Source of the DNA: Shewanella sairae
GTDB taxonomy: Bacteria > Pseudomonadota > Gammaproteobacteria > Enterobacterales > Shewanellaceae
Direction: 5' to 3'
Length of the DNA stretch: 41,618 bases
Assembly: GCF_023283535.1 (NCBI RefSeq)
Contig: NZ_JAKILT010000052.1
Location: forward strand, 1-41,618
In this document: one piece after another, positions 34,635 to 41,618 of the stretch
Layout of the letters: every line of letters begins with the position of its first letter
Position numbering within the stretch: the stretch's first letter is position 1
The notes under the pieces: generated by a model
The model's input: the letters and a program-made list of their open reading frames with translations, nothing else
What the model was told of the DNA's origin: nothing
Database searches by the model: none
Program-made: the position numbers and the translations under genes

Positions 34635-34662
34635 ATAATATCAAGTATTAAATAAAATTCAA
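34635..34662 (-). promoter_or_regulatory. Promoter of the retron RNA and RT gene
   Basis: On the minus strand, -35 TTGAAT (34662-34657) and -10 TATTAT (34640-34635) are separated by 16 bases. The expected transcription start, about 34628, coincides with the first base of the a1 repeat. Confidence 0.65.
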
Positions 34663-34707
34663 TACCTTGTAAGCAATATTTTGTAGAGGAGCAAGGCTAG
34701 GACTTGT

Positions 34708-34836
34708 ATGAAAAGCACATCAACGGAATTTGCATTAGCCCCTTTATTAACTAGCCATGATGTATTTTTAGTATGGAAAATTCGCGTAGCTCAGAGCATC
34801 AGTATTGATTGTGTGAGTAACTTTCTCTCGTACTAG
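34708..34836 (+). CDS. Possible 42-residue orphan peptide or truncated gene
   Basis: ATG 34708 to TAG 34836 encodes a peptide starting MKSTSTEFALAPLLTSHDVF and ending NFLSY. It has AGGA six bases before the ATG and another AGGAG further upstream. I do not recognise it. It could be a real small gene, the N-terminal remnant of a longer protein such as a transposase, or chance. Confidence 0.3.
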   Translation: MKSTSTEFALAPLLTSHDVFLVWKIRVAQSISIDCVSNFLSY

Positions 34837-34881
34837 GATATTTCTTTGTTTCTTTGCGCTAACGGTAGAGCTTAGACTCAT

Positions 34882-34915
34882 GCAGAAATGGTTGTTTCAC
34901 ATCAACCATTTCTGC
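34882..34915. repeat. Strong 13-bp hairpin between retron and ABC-three-component operon
   Basis: GCAGAAATGGTTG (34882-34894) pairs perfectly with CAACCATTTCTGC (34903-34915) around an eight-base loop. An outer AGACTC/GAGTCT pair flanks it. No T run follows on either strand, so it is not a classical terminator, although it lies downstream of the ATPase gene. Confidence 0.75.
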
Positions 34916-35040
34916 TTACTCTAGAGTCTTAGTTTTAAATTACTAGTATGTTTGATTTCTTTTCAGTTGTCATGGTTCACCTAATTAACGATTGTACTGC
35001 TTAACTTGATGTTATGTTATAACTTGCAACTGTGAATTAT

Positions 35041-37089
35041 TTAGCTCAATTTCTTGATTATATCAGAGTCAAAATGCATCAGATTGACAGGTTTTCTCTC
35101 AATAGTATCGAGTAAGTCAGAGTATTTCTCACTAGTGCCAATAATGATTTGTTTTTGCATGTTTTTGACGCTTGCGGCTTTAGAAATAAACGTACTAAAG
35201 CTTTCATTTTTCGCTTCTTGTTGTCTTGGTTCATCCATGATCAATAAACCTAGGTGATTGGTTGGGAGTGAGCTTTTTACGTCGAGGGTCAGAACTGAAT
35301 ATAAATAAGACCAAATTACACGAATGTTATCACTAGCAGATGCTTCAGAATTGATGTCAATATCGTTTAACGTTGGTTTGTAACTGGTATGAGATATCTC
35401 AAAATCGCTCAAAGAGTTACTACTGTAGCCAAACTCATCTAAGTTTTCCACAAAGCTATATTTCAAGGTTTTCAACTTCTTCCAATCATTGGTACTGAAC
35501 CCTGAGTGAGGTATGGCCGCTAATGCAGAGTCTGCTGTGAGCCAATCACAAAGCGCAACAGTTAATTTATCTTTGATTCTAAGTTCATCCTGAAGAGCGG
35601 ACTCAAGCTTTTCTATCTCGTTCTCGGCAATGAGTTCTCGCTTGATATCTATTCGAGACGGTGCAGCTTGCGTGTCAACTAAGCTATCTTTTATTGCACG
35701 TATGAGTTGCCTAGTTTCACCGAGTTTCCCTCTAGCTTCAGCAAGTCTCATTTGTTTTAGGGTGGTGTTCTTTTTTTCGCCAGATAACAATGCGTCAAAT
35801 GCTTCTTTCTGCTTTTCTAGGTACTTAATATTGTCACTAAGGCCTAAGATCTTGGTATGTTCGCTTTGGATATGAGAAAGAAGTGAATCTTCAATATAGG
35901 TATGACATGTAGGGCACTTGTTCAGATCTGTTTGAAACTCTTCTTCCGAGCCTATAGATTCAAGCCTTACAAGGTCTTTATATTTCCTCAAGCTGTCTTT
36001 TACATCATTGATTCTGAGCTCAATTGAAGATGTGTATTTTTCTGATGTGTTCAGGTCAGAGATTAAGAATGTAATGGCTTTTTCTTGTTCAGCGAGTAGC
36101 TGCGTATACTGGCTAAGTTGCTCTTCGAGTACGGCTACTTTCTTTTCATCAACCTTGTTATGTGATGTTCTAGCTTTTAAAAGCTGTAGCTCGAATTTTA
36201 GGTGTTCAATTCGATCTTTGTAGGAGTTTTGCTCGTTGTCGTTGTGCACATATAAGTAACTGCCATTAGTAACATGTGAAGACTTACTTATTTTATCGTC
36301 AAGTTCATTCGATACAAAACCATTGCAACTCTTGGCTGTGGATATCAGGTTTTCAACCGCTACATTCCAAATCCGTTCAGCGTCTTTCTTTTTCTGGTGA
36401 AGGGCTTGTTTTCTTTTGGTGTGCTTTTGTACTTCTAGATCCAGTGTATGTTCGATAATTCGAGCTGACAGGTCTTTAATCCCTAAATAAGTTGGGAGAA
36501 TGTTCAATATTCCCCCCCAACCACGAGTCTGCTCTACGTAGTTGATTGAGAAAGCTGATTCTAGATAAAGAGAACTTTCGGAACCGCTGAATTTCATAAC
36601 CTTGGGCAAAGTAATACCAATGAAGTCAACTAAGAAACAGTGGAATCCTCTTTCCCTTGTTGCAGAGCCTTCATCACGGAGGAAGTAGTCCTTAGATGTG
36701 CACTTTTCTTCCAGAACTTCTTTGATAGTTGAAGAGCGATAAACAGAAACCAGCTTTGCTTTTTCAACCATGCTACTTCTTAAGACTGTAATCCTCTCGC
36801 TACCGTTGCTTAATTGTAAAAAGATCTTTGATTCGAATATTGTTGCCATTGAACCGTTGGCTTTTCGAAGTTGAGTCGTTAATGCTGTTTTTAACGGCAC
36901 TTTTCTTGATGGTCCTAAGCAGCCTTCAAGACCAAGAGCAAAGATTAATGATTGAATACAAGTTGATTTACCATGCGTATTTTCAGCATGAATGATGTTG
37001 AGTCCATCATCGAATGGGATATCGACACCATACACGCCATCGTTAGTACTGGTTCTAATCGAAAGCTGCTCGATTTTTAACTTACTCAT
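35041..37089 (-). CDS. Rad50/SMC-like ATPase of an ABC-three-component system
   Basis: A 682-residue SMC-like ATPase. The Walker A site is AENTHGKST (35-43), lacking the usual first glycine. Long coiled coils (about 215-390 and 410-530) flank a zinc-hook-like CPTCH (392-396). Walker B is LLIMDEPRQQ (D619, E620) near the C-terminus, followed by QIIIGTSEKY. It is the ATPase arm of what Aravind and colleagues called ABC-three-component (ABC-3C) conflict systems. The start overlaps the preceding gene's end by four bases, so the three genes are translationally coupled. It probably senses invading DNA or replication intermediates. Confidence 0.85.
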   Translation of the reverse strand: MSKLKIEQLSIRTSTNDGVYGVDIPFDDGLNIIHAENTHGKSTCIQSLIFALGLEGCLGPSRKVPLKTALTTQLRKANGSMATIFESKIFLQLSNGSERITVLRSSMVEKAKLVSVYRSSTIKEVLEEKCTSKDYFLRDEGSATRERGFHCFLVDFIGITLPKVMKFSGSESSLYLESAFSINYVEQTRGWGGILNILPTYLGIKDLSARIIEHTLDLEVQKHTKRKQALHQKKKDAERIWNVAVENLISTAKSCNGFVSNELDDKISKSSHVTNGSYLYVHNDNEQNSYKDRIEHLKFELQLLKARTSHNKVDEKKVAVLEEQLSQYTQLLAEQEKAITFLISDLNTSEKYTSSIELRINDVKDSLRKYKDLVRLESIGSEEEFQTDLNKCPTCHTYIEDSLLSHIQSEHTKILGLSDNIKYLEKQKEAFDALLSGEKKNTTLKQMRLAEARGKLGETRQLIRAIKDSLVDTQAAPSRIDIKRELIAENEIEKLESALQDELRIKDKLTVALCDWLTADSALAAIPHSGFSTNDWKKLKTLKYSFVENLDEFGYSSNSLSDFEISHTSYKPTLNDIDINSEASASDNIRVIWSYLYSVLTLDVKSSLPTNHLGLLIMDEPRQQEAKNESFSTFISKAASVKNMQKQIIIGTSEKYSDLLDTIERKPVNLMHFDSDIIKKLS

Positions 37090-37565
37090 AGTAGGTCTCC
37101 AGCAATAAGACTAGTGATTGCTTGCTCTGTGAAATGACTCTTTTGGAAATTTTTCATATAGTTATTTTCAATAATGAATAAGTTAGAGTCTGCTTGGATT
37201 TTCTTCCCGAAGTTTTTTCCTTTCTGAGTCAGACATATTCTCTTTGATTCATCAAGCTCAAAGAAGCCGTAACCAACTCCCATATCTACAGCCCTATCAA
37301 CAAGAGGGTCAAACCTGATATTGATAGATGCGTTTTGATGTGCGTTTTCGCCGTCTCCAGGATATGCTTTTCGCTTCTTTTCAGAAGATACTAAAGAGTA
37401 TAAAGCTTGTATTTTCTTCGAGTTTGCTTTGCCGCCTGCGCATAGATTACTTAAAATAAGAATTAATAATGAGATTCGCCAAAGTGGTCTAAGTTCGGGA
37501 TCTAAGGGAGTTCCTCGGTGATTGAACTTAAGCCCTTTCTTGGGTATTGAGTCAAAAATATCCAT
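37086..37565 (-). CDS. ABC-three-component system middle component
   Basis: A 159-residue, probably winged-helix-like protein: RPLWRISLLILILSNLCAGGKANSKKIQALYSLV at the N-terminus, then VDRAVDMGVGYGFFELDESKRICLTQKGKNFGKKI. Small proteins of this kind sit between the effector and the ATPase in ABC-3C operons. It overlaps the effector stop by one base and the ATPase start by four bases. Assigned by position plus these features; the mechanistic role in the family is not established. Confidence 0.7.
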   Translation of the reverse strand: MDIFDSIPKKGLKFNHRGTPLDPELRPLWRISLLILILSNLCAGGKANSKKIQALYSLVSSEKKRKAYPGDGENAHQNASINIRFDPLVDRAVDMGVGYGFFELDESKRICLTQKGKNFGKKIQADSNLFIIENNYMKNFQKSHFTEQAITSLIAGDLL

Positions 37566-38476
37566 TAGTCAAAATCCAGTGTGCAGTTCATCAACCAATC
37601 AGAAATAGCACCTCTTGATATTTCTTCTATATTGTCATCATGCAAGCTACATTTGTTTTGTAACTGGCTAACTAGTGTTTCCGTTTGATATCTGAGGCTT
37701 TGTGTTTCAGGGGCAGCGTCAAAAACTTCAAGATCAAGTTGTGCAGCTCTCGCAGCTGTAGTACTTGTGATTTGTTCATATATCTCGCCATAATCTTGTT
37801 TCAATTCGCTGAGCATATTTTGGCTGATTATTACACTTTTGATGAGTCTCTCTTTACCACGCTTCACCCGCTCTGGGTTTTTCGTAAGTTTAGACAGTTT
37901 TCTGTCCATGTTGTTAATGAACTCGGCAGACTCTCCTGAGTAGCCTGTGACATCCATTTCAGAGACTTCGATAGAAGATAGTTTAAGAATTGCCACTCCA
38001 GATGATAACAAGCTAGTTTCTTCCTTTCTGAACTCGCTCCTATCCCACACTAGTACTCTGAAATCGTCGCTGTCAACATAGGGAAGGTTGGCATCTATGA
38101 CTTCTTGTGTTTTCTTGGTCGCGTGGGCAACAATCTTTCTCGTTTGATGGTTTGGGACAACAAGTATCCAACGCTTTATTTTGGTATTACCGAAAAAAGC
38201 TATCATCTTATCTTTATTGGAGATGAACTTTTTGATATCAGCAGTCATTTTGTCGCGCTGATCTTCGTAAAGCTTGTTGAGAGTAGAAGCATTTTCAGGA
38301 CAGTACATTTGGTAGGCATTACCATCAAGTGAGAAGCCTTCTATCCCGCCGTCTCCTTCATGTAAATCAGGTATTGGGACATAGCCAGATACTGCACGGT
38401 ACCGCTCACGCAAAAGCTCATTTGCGTGTGCCTCCCACTCCTTTGGGTTCCAGATCTTGTCAGGGCTGATTTCCAT
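37565..38476 (-). CDS. ABC-three-component effector with restriction-endonuclease-like N-terminus
   Basis: A 303-residue protein. The N-terminal part has EGDGGIEGFSLDGNAYQMYCPE (about 40-61), resembling the D-x-GIE … Q-x-K core of Mrr-like restriction-endonuclease folds, but tyrosine (QMY) stands where lysine is expected, so cleavage activity is uncertain. A beta-alpha core follows (RWILVVPNHQTRKIV, VLVWDRSEF). The C-terminal half is helical (about 180-303) and would be the ABC-3C-specific C-terminal domain that contacts the other components. It is the first gene of the three-gene operon. Confidence 0.75.
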   Translation of the reverse strand: MEISPDKIWNPKEWEAHANELLRERYRAVSGYVPIPDLHEGDGGIEGFSLDGNAYQMYCPENASTLNKLYEDQRDKMTADIKKFISNKDKMIAFFGNTKIKRWILVVPNHQTRKIVAHATKKTQEVIDANLPYVDSDDFRVLVWDRSEFRKEETSLLSSGVAILKLSSIEVSEMDVTGYSGESAEFINNMDRKLSKLTKNPERVKRGKERLIKSVIISQNMLSELKQDYGEIYEQITSTTAARAAQLDLEVFDAAPETQSLRYQTETLVSQLQNKCSLHDDNIEEISRGAISDWLMNCTLDFD

Positions 38477-38504
38477 TAATCGCAGTCTTAGTTAAGAAAA
38501 AGAT

Positions 38505-38563
38505 GTGACTTTTCCGTCACGTGTGGATTTATAATCACAGATAATTAAAACTATGTATAGTTT
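38505..38563. promoter_or_regulatory. Palindromes in the ABC-three-component promoter region
   Basis: Three elements sit before the effector gene: GTGAC-N6-GTCAC (38505-38520), an imperfect GATTTATAATC (38526-38536) and AAACTAT-GT-ATAGTTT (38548-38563). GATTATAAA on the minus strand resembles a -10. The second element resembles the palindrome upstream of the XRE gene. They are candidate operators. Confidence 0.45.
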
Positions 38564-38680
38564 AGACATGACGAAATCGGAGTAATTGCTCACGAAAACC
38601 AAATTCAATTGTCCCATTTCCATACTTTTAGATAGTTAAGAGCTCCTCTTAATCTGCCTGCAATTTCGTTTTTATTGGTA

Positions 38681-38887
38681 TCAAGGAAGCAAATCTCTAA
38701 CTTCACAGCCTAACACTTCAGCTAATTGATAGGCTTTCTCTAGTGTTATGTTCACTTCTCCACGTTCAATTCGCCCTGCATAGCTGCGATCTATCTCAGC
38801 TAGTAATGCCAATTTATCCTGAGAAATCCCAAGTTCCTTGCGTTTTTCACGCAATTTAAGACCAAATTGGATTGCTAAGTCTTTCAT
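38681..38887 (-). CDS. Small XRE-family (Cro/C-protein-like) regulator
   Basis: A 68-residue protein that is almost entirely one helix-turn-helix: FGLKLREKRKELGISQDKLALLAEIDRSYAGRIERGEVNITLEKAYQLAEVLG. Size and phrase RSYAGRIERGEVNITLE match controller proteins of restriction-modification systems. It lies 204 bases upstream of the ABC-three-component effector on the same strand and divergent from the gene at 39008. A 16-base perfect palindrome sits upstream of it. It probably represses or times expression of the defence genes on both sides. Confidence 0.85.
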   Translation of the reverse strand: MKDLAIQFGLKLREKRKELGISQDKLALLAEIDRSYAGRIERGEVNITLEKAYQLAEVLGCEVRDLLP

Positions 38888-38938
38888 ATTTAATCTCGTT
38901 AAAGAGAAAGACTATCCAAAGTTGCGGCTTATAAAGCC

Positions 38939-38954
38939 ACGGATTATAATCCGT
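38939..38954. promoter_or_regulatory. 16-bp perfect palindrome between divergent XRE and coiled-coil genes
   Basis: ACGGATTATAATCCGT is perfectly self-complementary, 52 bases before the XRE ATG and 54 bases before the gene at 39008. It includes TATAAT, a -10-like hexamer toward the right and, being symmetric, ATTATA toward the left. A dimeric XRE protein bound here could control both genes. Confidence 0.6.
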
Positions 38955-39007
38955 ATCTTTATAGTGAAGCTCTACGAGCCTTATTAGCAGTCCCTTGTGA
39001 GAGAGTA

Positions 39008-39535
39008 ATGTCGAATCCATCCATAAAAATGAACGCCCAGTTAAATGATATTCTCCAGGATGAGAATTTTGACAATTTCCATGTGACACAACTACGGGAT
39101 GCATATTTAGCAAGCTCTTCAGTGGCTCAAGATTTCATCGAGGCTCGTAAGTATGTGTATAGACAAATTCTTAGGCTTGTTAAGAAAGGGGTGTTACTAA
39201 AAAATGGAACTAAAAACTCCAAAGGTGTTACGTACCAGAAGTCTGAGTTATTTTTTAAAGCAAACTTTATAATTCAAAGTAAGTCGAAGCCTCTAGGCCT
39301 AATGACTACTAATACCAGTTTTGGAGTCCAGCGACTTGAAGAGCGTCTTAAAGAAACTGAAATCGACCTTCTTACAAGCATTGGCGAGTCAGAAGAATAT
39401 ATGCGTCTATATGAATCTTTCCCAGAAATGAAGATTCACCTTGAATCCATGTATTTACAAGCGCGTGAAAATAGCACGAAACTACTTGGGCAAATCAAAG
39501 CGATTAAATCTGTTCTCGCCTATCAACTAAAGTAA
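39008..39535 (+). CDS. Hypothetical protein with winged-helix-like N-terminus and coiled-coil C-terminus
   Basis: A 175-residue protein of unrecognised family. The N-terminal half (LNDILQDENFDNFHVTQLRDAYLA … YVYRQILRLVKKGVLLKNGTKNSKGVTYQKSELFF) looks like a winged-helix DNA-binding domain. The C-terminal half (LEERLKETEIDLLTSIGESEEYMRL … LKSVLAYQLK type) is strongly helical. It lies five bases before the helicase gene, with AGTAACCAGT between, so the two are one unit. It starts at ATG 39008; ATG 39029 in frame is an alternative. Confidence 0.7.
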   Translation: MSNPSIKMNAQLNDILQDENFDNFHVTQLRDAYLASSSVAQDFIEARKYVYRQILRLVKKGVLLKNGTKNSKGVTYQKSELFFKANFIIQSKSKPLGLMTTNTSFGVQRLEERLKETEIDLLTSIGESEEYMRLYESFPEMKIHLESMYLQARENSTKLLGQIKAIKSVLAYQLK

Positions 39536-39540
39536 CCAGT

Positions 39541-40950
39541 ATGCACCTAAGACAATGGCAACTAGAGTGCGTCAATCGAGCTCTAGAGCACTATCATGCA
39601 AAACATAGGCATTTCCTTTGCCTTGCTACACCTGGCGCAGGAAAAACGATTATGGCAGCTGAGGTAGCAGCTCAGTTACTTGAGCTAGATCTTGTTGATT
39701 TCGTGCTTTGTTTTTCACCTTCAGTAAATATATCGCAAGGAATAAAGCATACTTTTCTTAAACGTCTTGGCTGCCGCTTTGATGGCGTAATTGGTGCGGT
39801 GGGTTGTTCCTACACATATCAAAGTTTATTGTCTTTCAAAGATGACTTCTGGTTGTTACTAAAACAAAACCGCGTATTGGTTGTTTTTGACGAGATCCAT
39901 CACTGTGCAGGAAGCACTCTTGAGGATGCAAATGCTTGGGGAGAGGAGATCTTACTTAATATTCAGAATCAGGCTGAATACACTCTAGCATTAACTGGTA
40001 CTCCATGGCGTTCAGATCAAGCTCCTATTGTCTTGTCTCGATATATTGATCCCGAAAAACAAATTCAATGTGATTATGTTTACGGCTTGAGACAAGCGGT
40101 AGCAGATGGTGTATGCCGAAATCCAAAAATTGTGTTGATTGATAATGCGAAATTATCTGTTATTAACGAAGACAATCAGACTAAGATTTTCAATTGTTTG
40201 GATGAGTTATTTAAAGGCTCTTCTATTCAGTATCAGGCTGTTATCAAAAATAGTGAAGCAATTAGACACGTTTTAACTTTGGCTACACGCAGACTCCAAA
40301 GTATTAAACAACATAACCCCAATGCGGCAGGACTTATCGTGGCATCATCGTTAGAACACGCCGCTTACATCTTGAATATACTCAAGACTGAATATGCTCA
40401 AACCGCTGAAATAGTTACGTATAAAGAAGATCAACCTTCTAACAAAATCAATGAGTTTCGAAGCAGTAATATCAATTGGATTGTCAGTGTAGGGATGATT
40501 AGTGAAGGTACTGATATTCCACGTTTACAAGTGTGCTGTCACCTAAGTAGAGTTAAAACAGAGCTCTATTTTAGGCAGGTTTTAGGTAGGATTTTACGGA
40601 TAAACAAGACTAAAAACCAAGATGCTTGGCTTTACACCTTTGCCGAACCTAAATTGGTTGAGTTTGCGAACCGTCTAGCTGAAGAAATACCAGATGTTCC
40701 AGTAGTATTTAGAGAGTTTGGTGATAGTGTTTTCTCAATTGATGAGTCTAAAGCAGAAACAATAAAAAGAGATAATTTTACCCTAGAAAGGAATACATTT
40801 AGTTTCGATTTCCCACAAATGGAAGGCTCGAAGCAAAGCTTTTCAACGTCACTTCAAAATCAAAAAGATTCTAGAGATAAGTGCTCATCGCTTGAGATGT
40901 TAGGAGGCTTTAGAGAAAAGGTCGTCTCGACTTTTAACTCTCCGTTCTGA
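39541..40950 (+). CDS. SF2 DEAD/DEAH-box helicase of the accessory island
   Basis: A 469-residue superfamily-2 helicase: motif Q/I LRQWQLECVNRAL and ATPGAGKT (29-36), motif II DEIH (117-120), motif III TGTP (152-155), and in the second lobe AAGLIVASS, VSVGMISEGTDIPRLQ and the arginine motif FRQVLGRILR (344-353). The Res-subunit-like layout resembles helicases of type III restriction and phage-defence systems. No nuclease domain is fused: the last 80 residues are polar and probably disordered. It is co-transcribed with the winged-helix/coiled-coil gene. Confidence 0.85.
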   Translation: MHLRQWQLECVNRALEHYHAKHRHFLCLATPGAGKTIMAAEVAAQLLELDLVDFVLCFSPSVNISQGIKHTFLKRLGCRFDGVIGAVGCSYTYQSLLSFKDDFWLLLKQNRVLVVFDEIHHCAGSTLEDANAWGEEILLNIQNQAEYTLALTGTPWRSDQAPIVLSRYIDPEKQIQCDYVYGLRQAVADGVCRNPKIVLIDNAKLSVINEDNQTKIFNCLDELFKGSSIQYQAVIKNSEAIRHVLTLATRRLQSIKQHNPNAAGLIVASSLEHAAYILNILKTEYAQTAEIVTYKEDQPSNKINEFRSSNINWIVSVGMISEGTDIPRLQVCCHLSRVKTELYFRQVLGRILRINKTKNQDAWLYTFAEPKLVEFANRLAEEIPDVPVVFREFGDSVFSIDESKAETIKRDNFTLERNTFSFDFPQMEGSKQSFSTSLQNQKDSRDKCSSLEMLGGFREKVVSTFNSPF

Positions 40951-41003
40951 CGCGTTGTAGGGTTATTTATATAAACTTATTAAGAGTCTACTTGTGCACA
41001 GCT

Positions 41004-41030
41004 TACCAATGGTTGTTATTACTGTATAAT
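41004..41030 (+). promoter_or_regulatory. Candidate promoter of the intact DUF2956 gene
   Basis: TATAAT (41025-41030) is a perfect -10 hexamer 35 bases before the ATG at 41066. The -35 at 17 bases upstream is weak, with only three of six bases matching. Confidence 0.45.
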
Positions 41031-41065
41031 TTGGTGGTTCATGTAAGTAATGAGAATAATTTCAA

Positions 41066-41404
41066 ATGGTTAAGAAAGTAGCTCAAAAGCCATCACAGAA
41101 AACAGTTGATGAAGCCACACAGATCGCTCGTGCAACTCAAAAGCCTGGTCAAGACAAAGAGCAGACTAAGTTAATAGCGAAAGGAATACAAAACGGGATA
41201 GAACTGTATAAAAAACAACAAAAAGCTAAAGCTAGAGCTGCGAGTAAAGCAAAAAAGCAATCAATCAAACAAAAAAACAATGAAGAAAATGCTTTGCCAC
41301 TAGAAGATATAGTTAATGGTACACGTGCGACAAGTAACCCTTTACCATGGTTTTTATTAGTTATTTCCTGGATATTTTTTGGAGCCTATATCGTTTTAAT
41401 GTAG
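41066..41404 (+). CDS. DUF2956 family protein, intact copy
   Basis: A 112-residue protein. A polar, lysine-rich N-terminus (KKVAQKPSQKTVDEATQIARATQKPGQDKEQTKLIAKGIQNGIELYKKQQKAKARAASKAKK) leads to one C-terminal membrane helix (PWFLLVISWIFFGAYIVLM). It is a tail-anchored small membrane protein of a gammaproteobacterial family with unknown role. It is a divergent homologue of the broken DUF2956 gene beside torE (31955-32212), but lies on the opposite strand at the other side of the island. It may have taken over from the broken copy. Confidence 0.82.
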   Translation: MVKKVAQKPSQKTVDEATQIARATQKPGQDKEQTKLIAKGIQNGIELYKKQQKAKARAASKAKKQSIKQKNNEENALPLEDIVNGTRATSNPLPWFLLVISWIFFGAYIVLM

Positions 41405-41618
41405 CCATACAATGAGACGAATTTTAGTGTGTTTTCTATTTCAGTAGTTTAAGTGCTTGCACTGTTAACCTTGATGTTTTCGTTTAACCGAAATAAGCAA
41501 ATCCATTAGCAGGGGAGTACTTTCAGCGTAAGCGATCAATATAAGACGGATTCCTTGAGGGGCAACGTTTAGATAATCTCAGAACAAATCCCATTCTGAG
41601 AACATCCTATGACTACGT
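41405..41618. other. Right edge of the window, no gene recognised
   Basis: No supported gene on either strand. TCTCAGAA (41577-41584) and TTCTGAGA (41594-41601) form a perfect 8-bp inverted repeat, and an ATG at 41610 opens a frame that runs out of the window. Confidence 0.4.

Larger units (their letters stand above)
34663..35040. other. Gap between the retron promoter and the ABC-three-component operon
   Basis: No family-level gene is recognised. It contains a 42-codon open frame on the plus strand at 34708 and a strong hairpin at 34882-34915. The stretch is AT-rich, like the rest of the island. Confidence 0.5.

Noticed and set aside
36220..36480. CRISPR-like or tandem repeat signal in the defence island
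   Set aside because: Reading the island at several scales shows no regularly spaced identical repeats. The coiled-coil genes give only loose codon-level repetition.
41577..41601. 8-bp inverted repeat near the right edge as an IS end or attachment site
   Set aside because: It is too short, and the sequence beyond it is outside the window.

Overview
The window reads as chromosomal DNA of a Shewanella-like gammaproteobacterium. It carries a complete periplasmic TMAO-respiration locus in the Shewanella arrangement (torF, torR, torT, torS, an unrelated pilin gene, then torECAD). Around it are an OmpC-type porin, an MSHA-type pilin, universal stress proteins and a NavBac-like channel. The organism assignment rests on family recognition and gene order, not on a search.

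Left part (1-11.5 kb). The first 90 bases are the end of an IS3-family element. Then come a GAF/AAA+/Fis sigma-54 activator, a convergent porin gene, and a five-gene export operon on the + strand: HlyD-like adaptor, 79-aa small protein, LolD/MacB-like ATPase and two FtsX/MacB-like permeases. Directly downstream lies a two-component pair, a sigma-54-dependent response regulator and a PAS-type histidine kinase. Upstream of the export operon are four phased CGGACA elements and a sigma-54-like -24/-12 element, so the pair probably switches on the exporter beside it.

Middle (11.5-21 kb). Mixed housekeeping and stress genes: a DUF1272 protein; an aldehyde dehydrogenase-tetR operon with a clear palindromic operator; a SpoIIAA-like protein; two tandem universal stress protein genes, the first broken by one in-frame TAG; a DUF924 protein; two PH-domain membrane proteins; a winged-helix protein; a voltage-gated channel; and torF.

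TMAO locus (20.3-31.8 kb). TorT (periplasmic binding protein), TorS (hybrid kinase with HisKA, receiver and Hpt) and TorR (response regulator) would sense TMAO and activate torECAD. TorC is a pentaheme quinol-side cytochrome, TorA the Tat-exported molybdoenzyme, TorD its chaperone and TorE a 56-aa membrane protein. Paired TTCATAT-type boxes with the same 31-bp spacing lie upstream of both torE and torF.

Accessory island (about 32.2-41 kb). This region is visibly AT-richer and looks like a defence island beside a broken DUF2956 gene next to torE. It holds an Ec67-type retron (reverse transcriptase fused to Toprim, with a recognisable msr-msd RNA flanked by an 11-bp perfect inverted repeat); an ABC-three-component operon (restriction-endonuclease-like effector, middle component, Rad50-like ATPase) with a small XRE regulator and candidate operators; and a divergent two-gene unit of a small coiled-coil protein and an SF2 helicase. 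An intact, divergent DUF2956 gene follows at the far edge in the opposite orientation. The retron is the best-supported unusual system. The helicase pair is the least explained.
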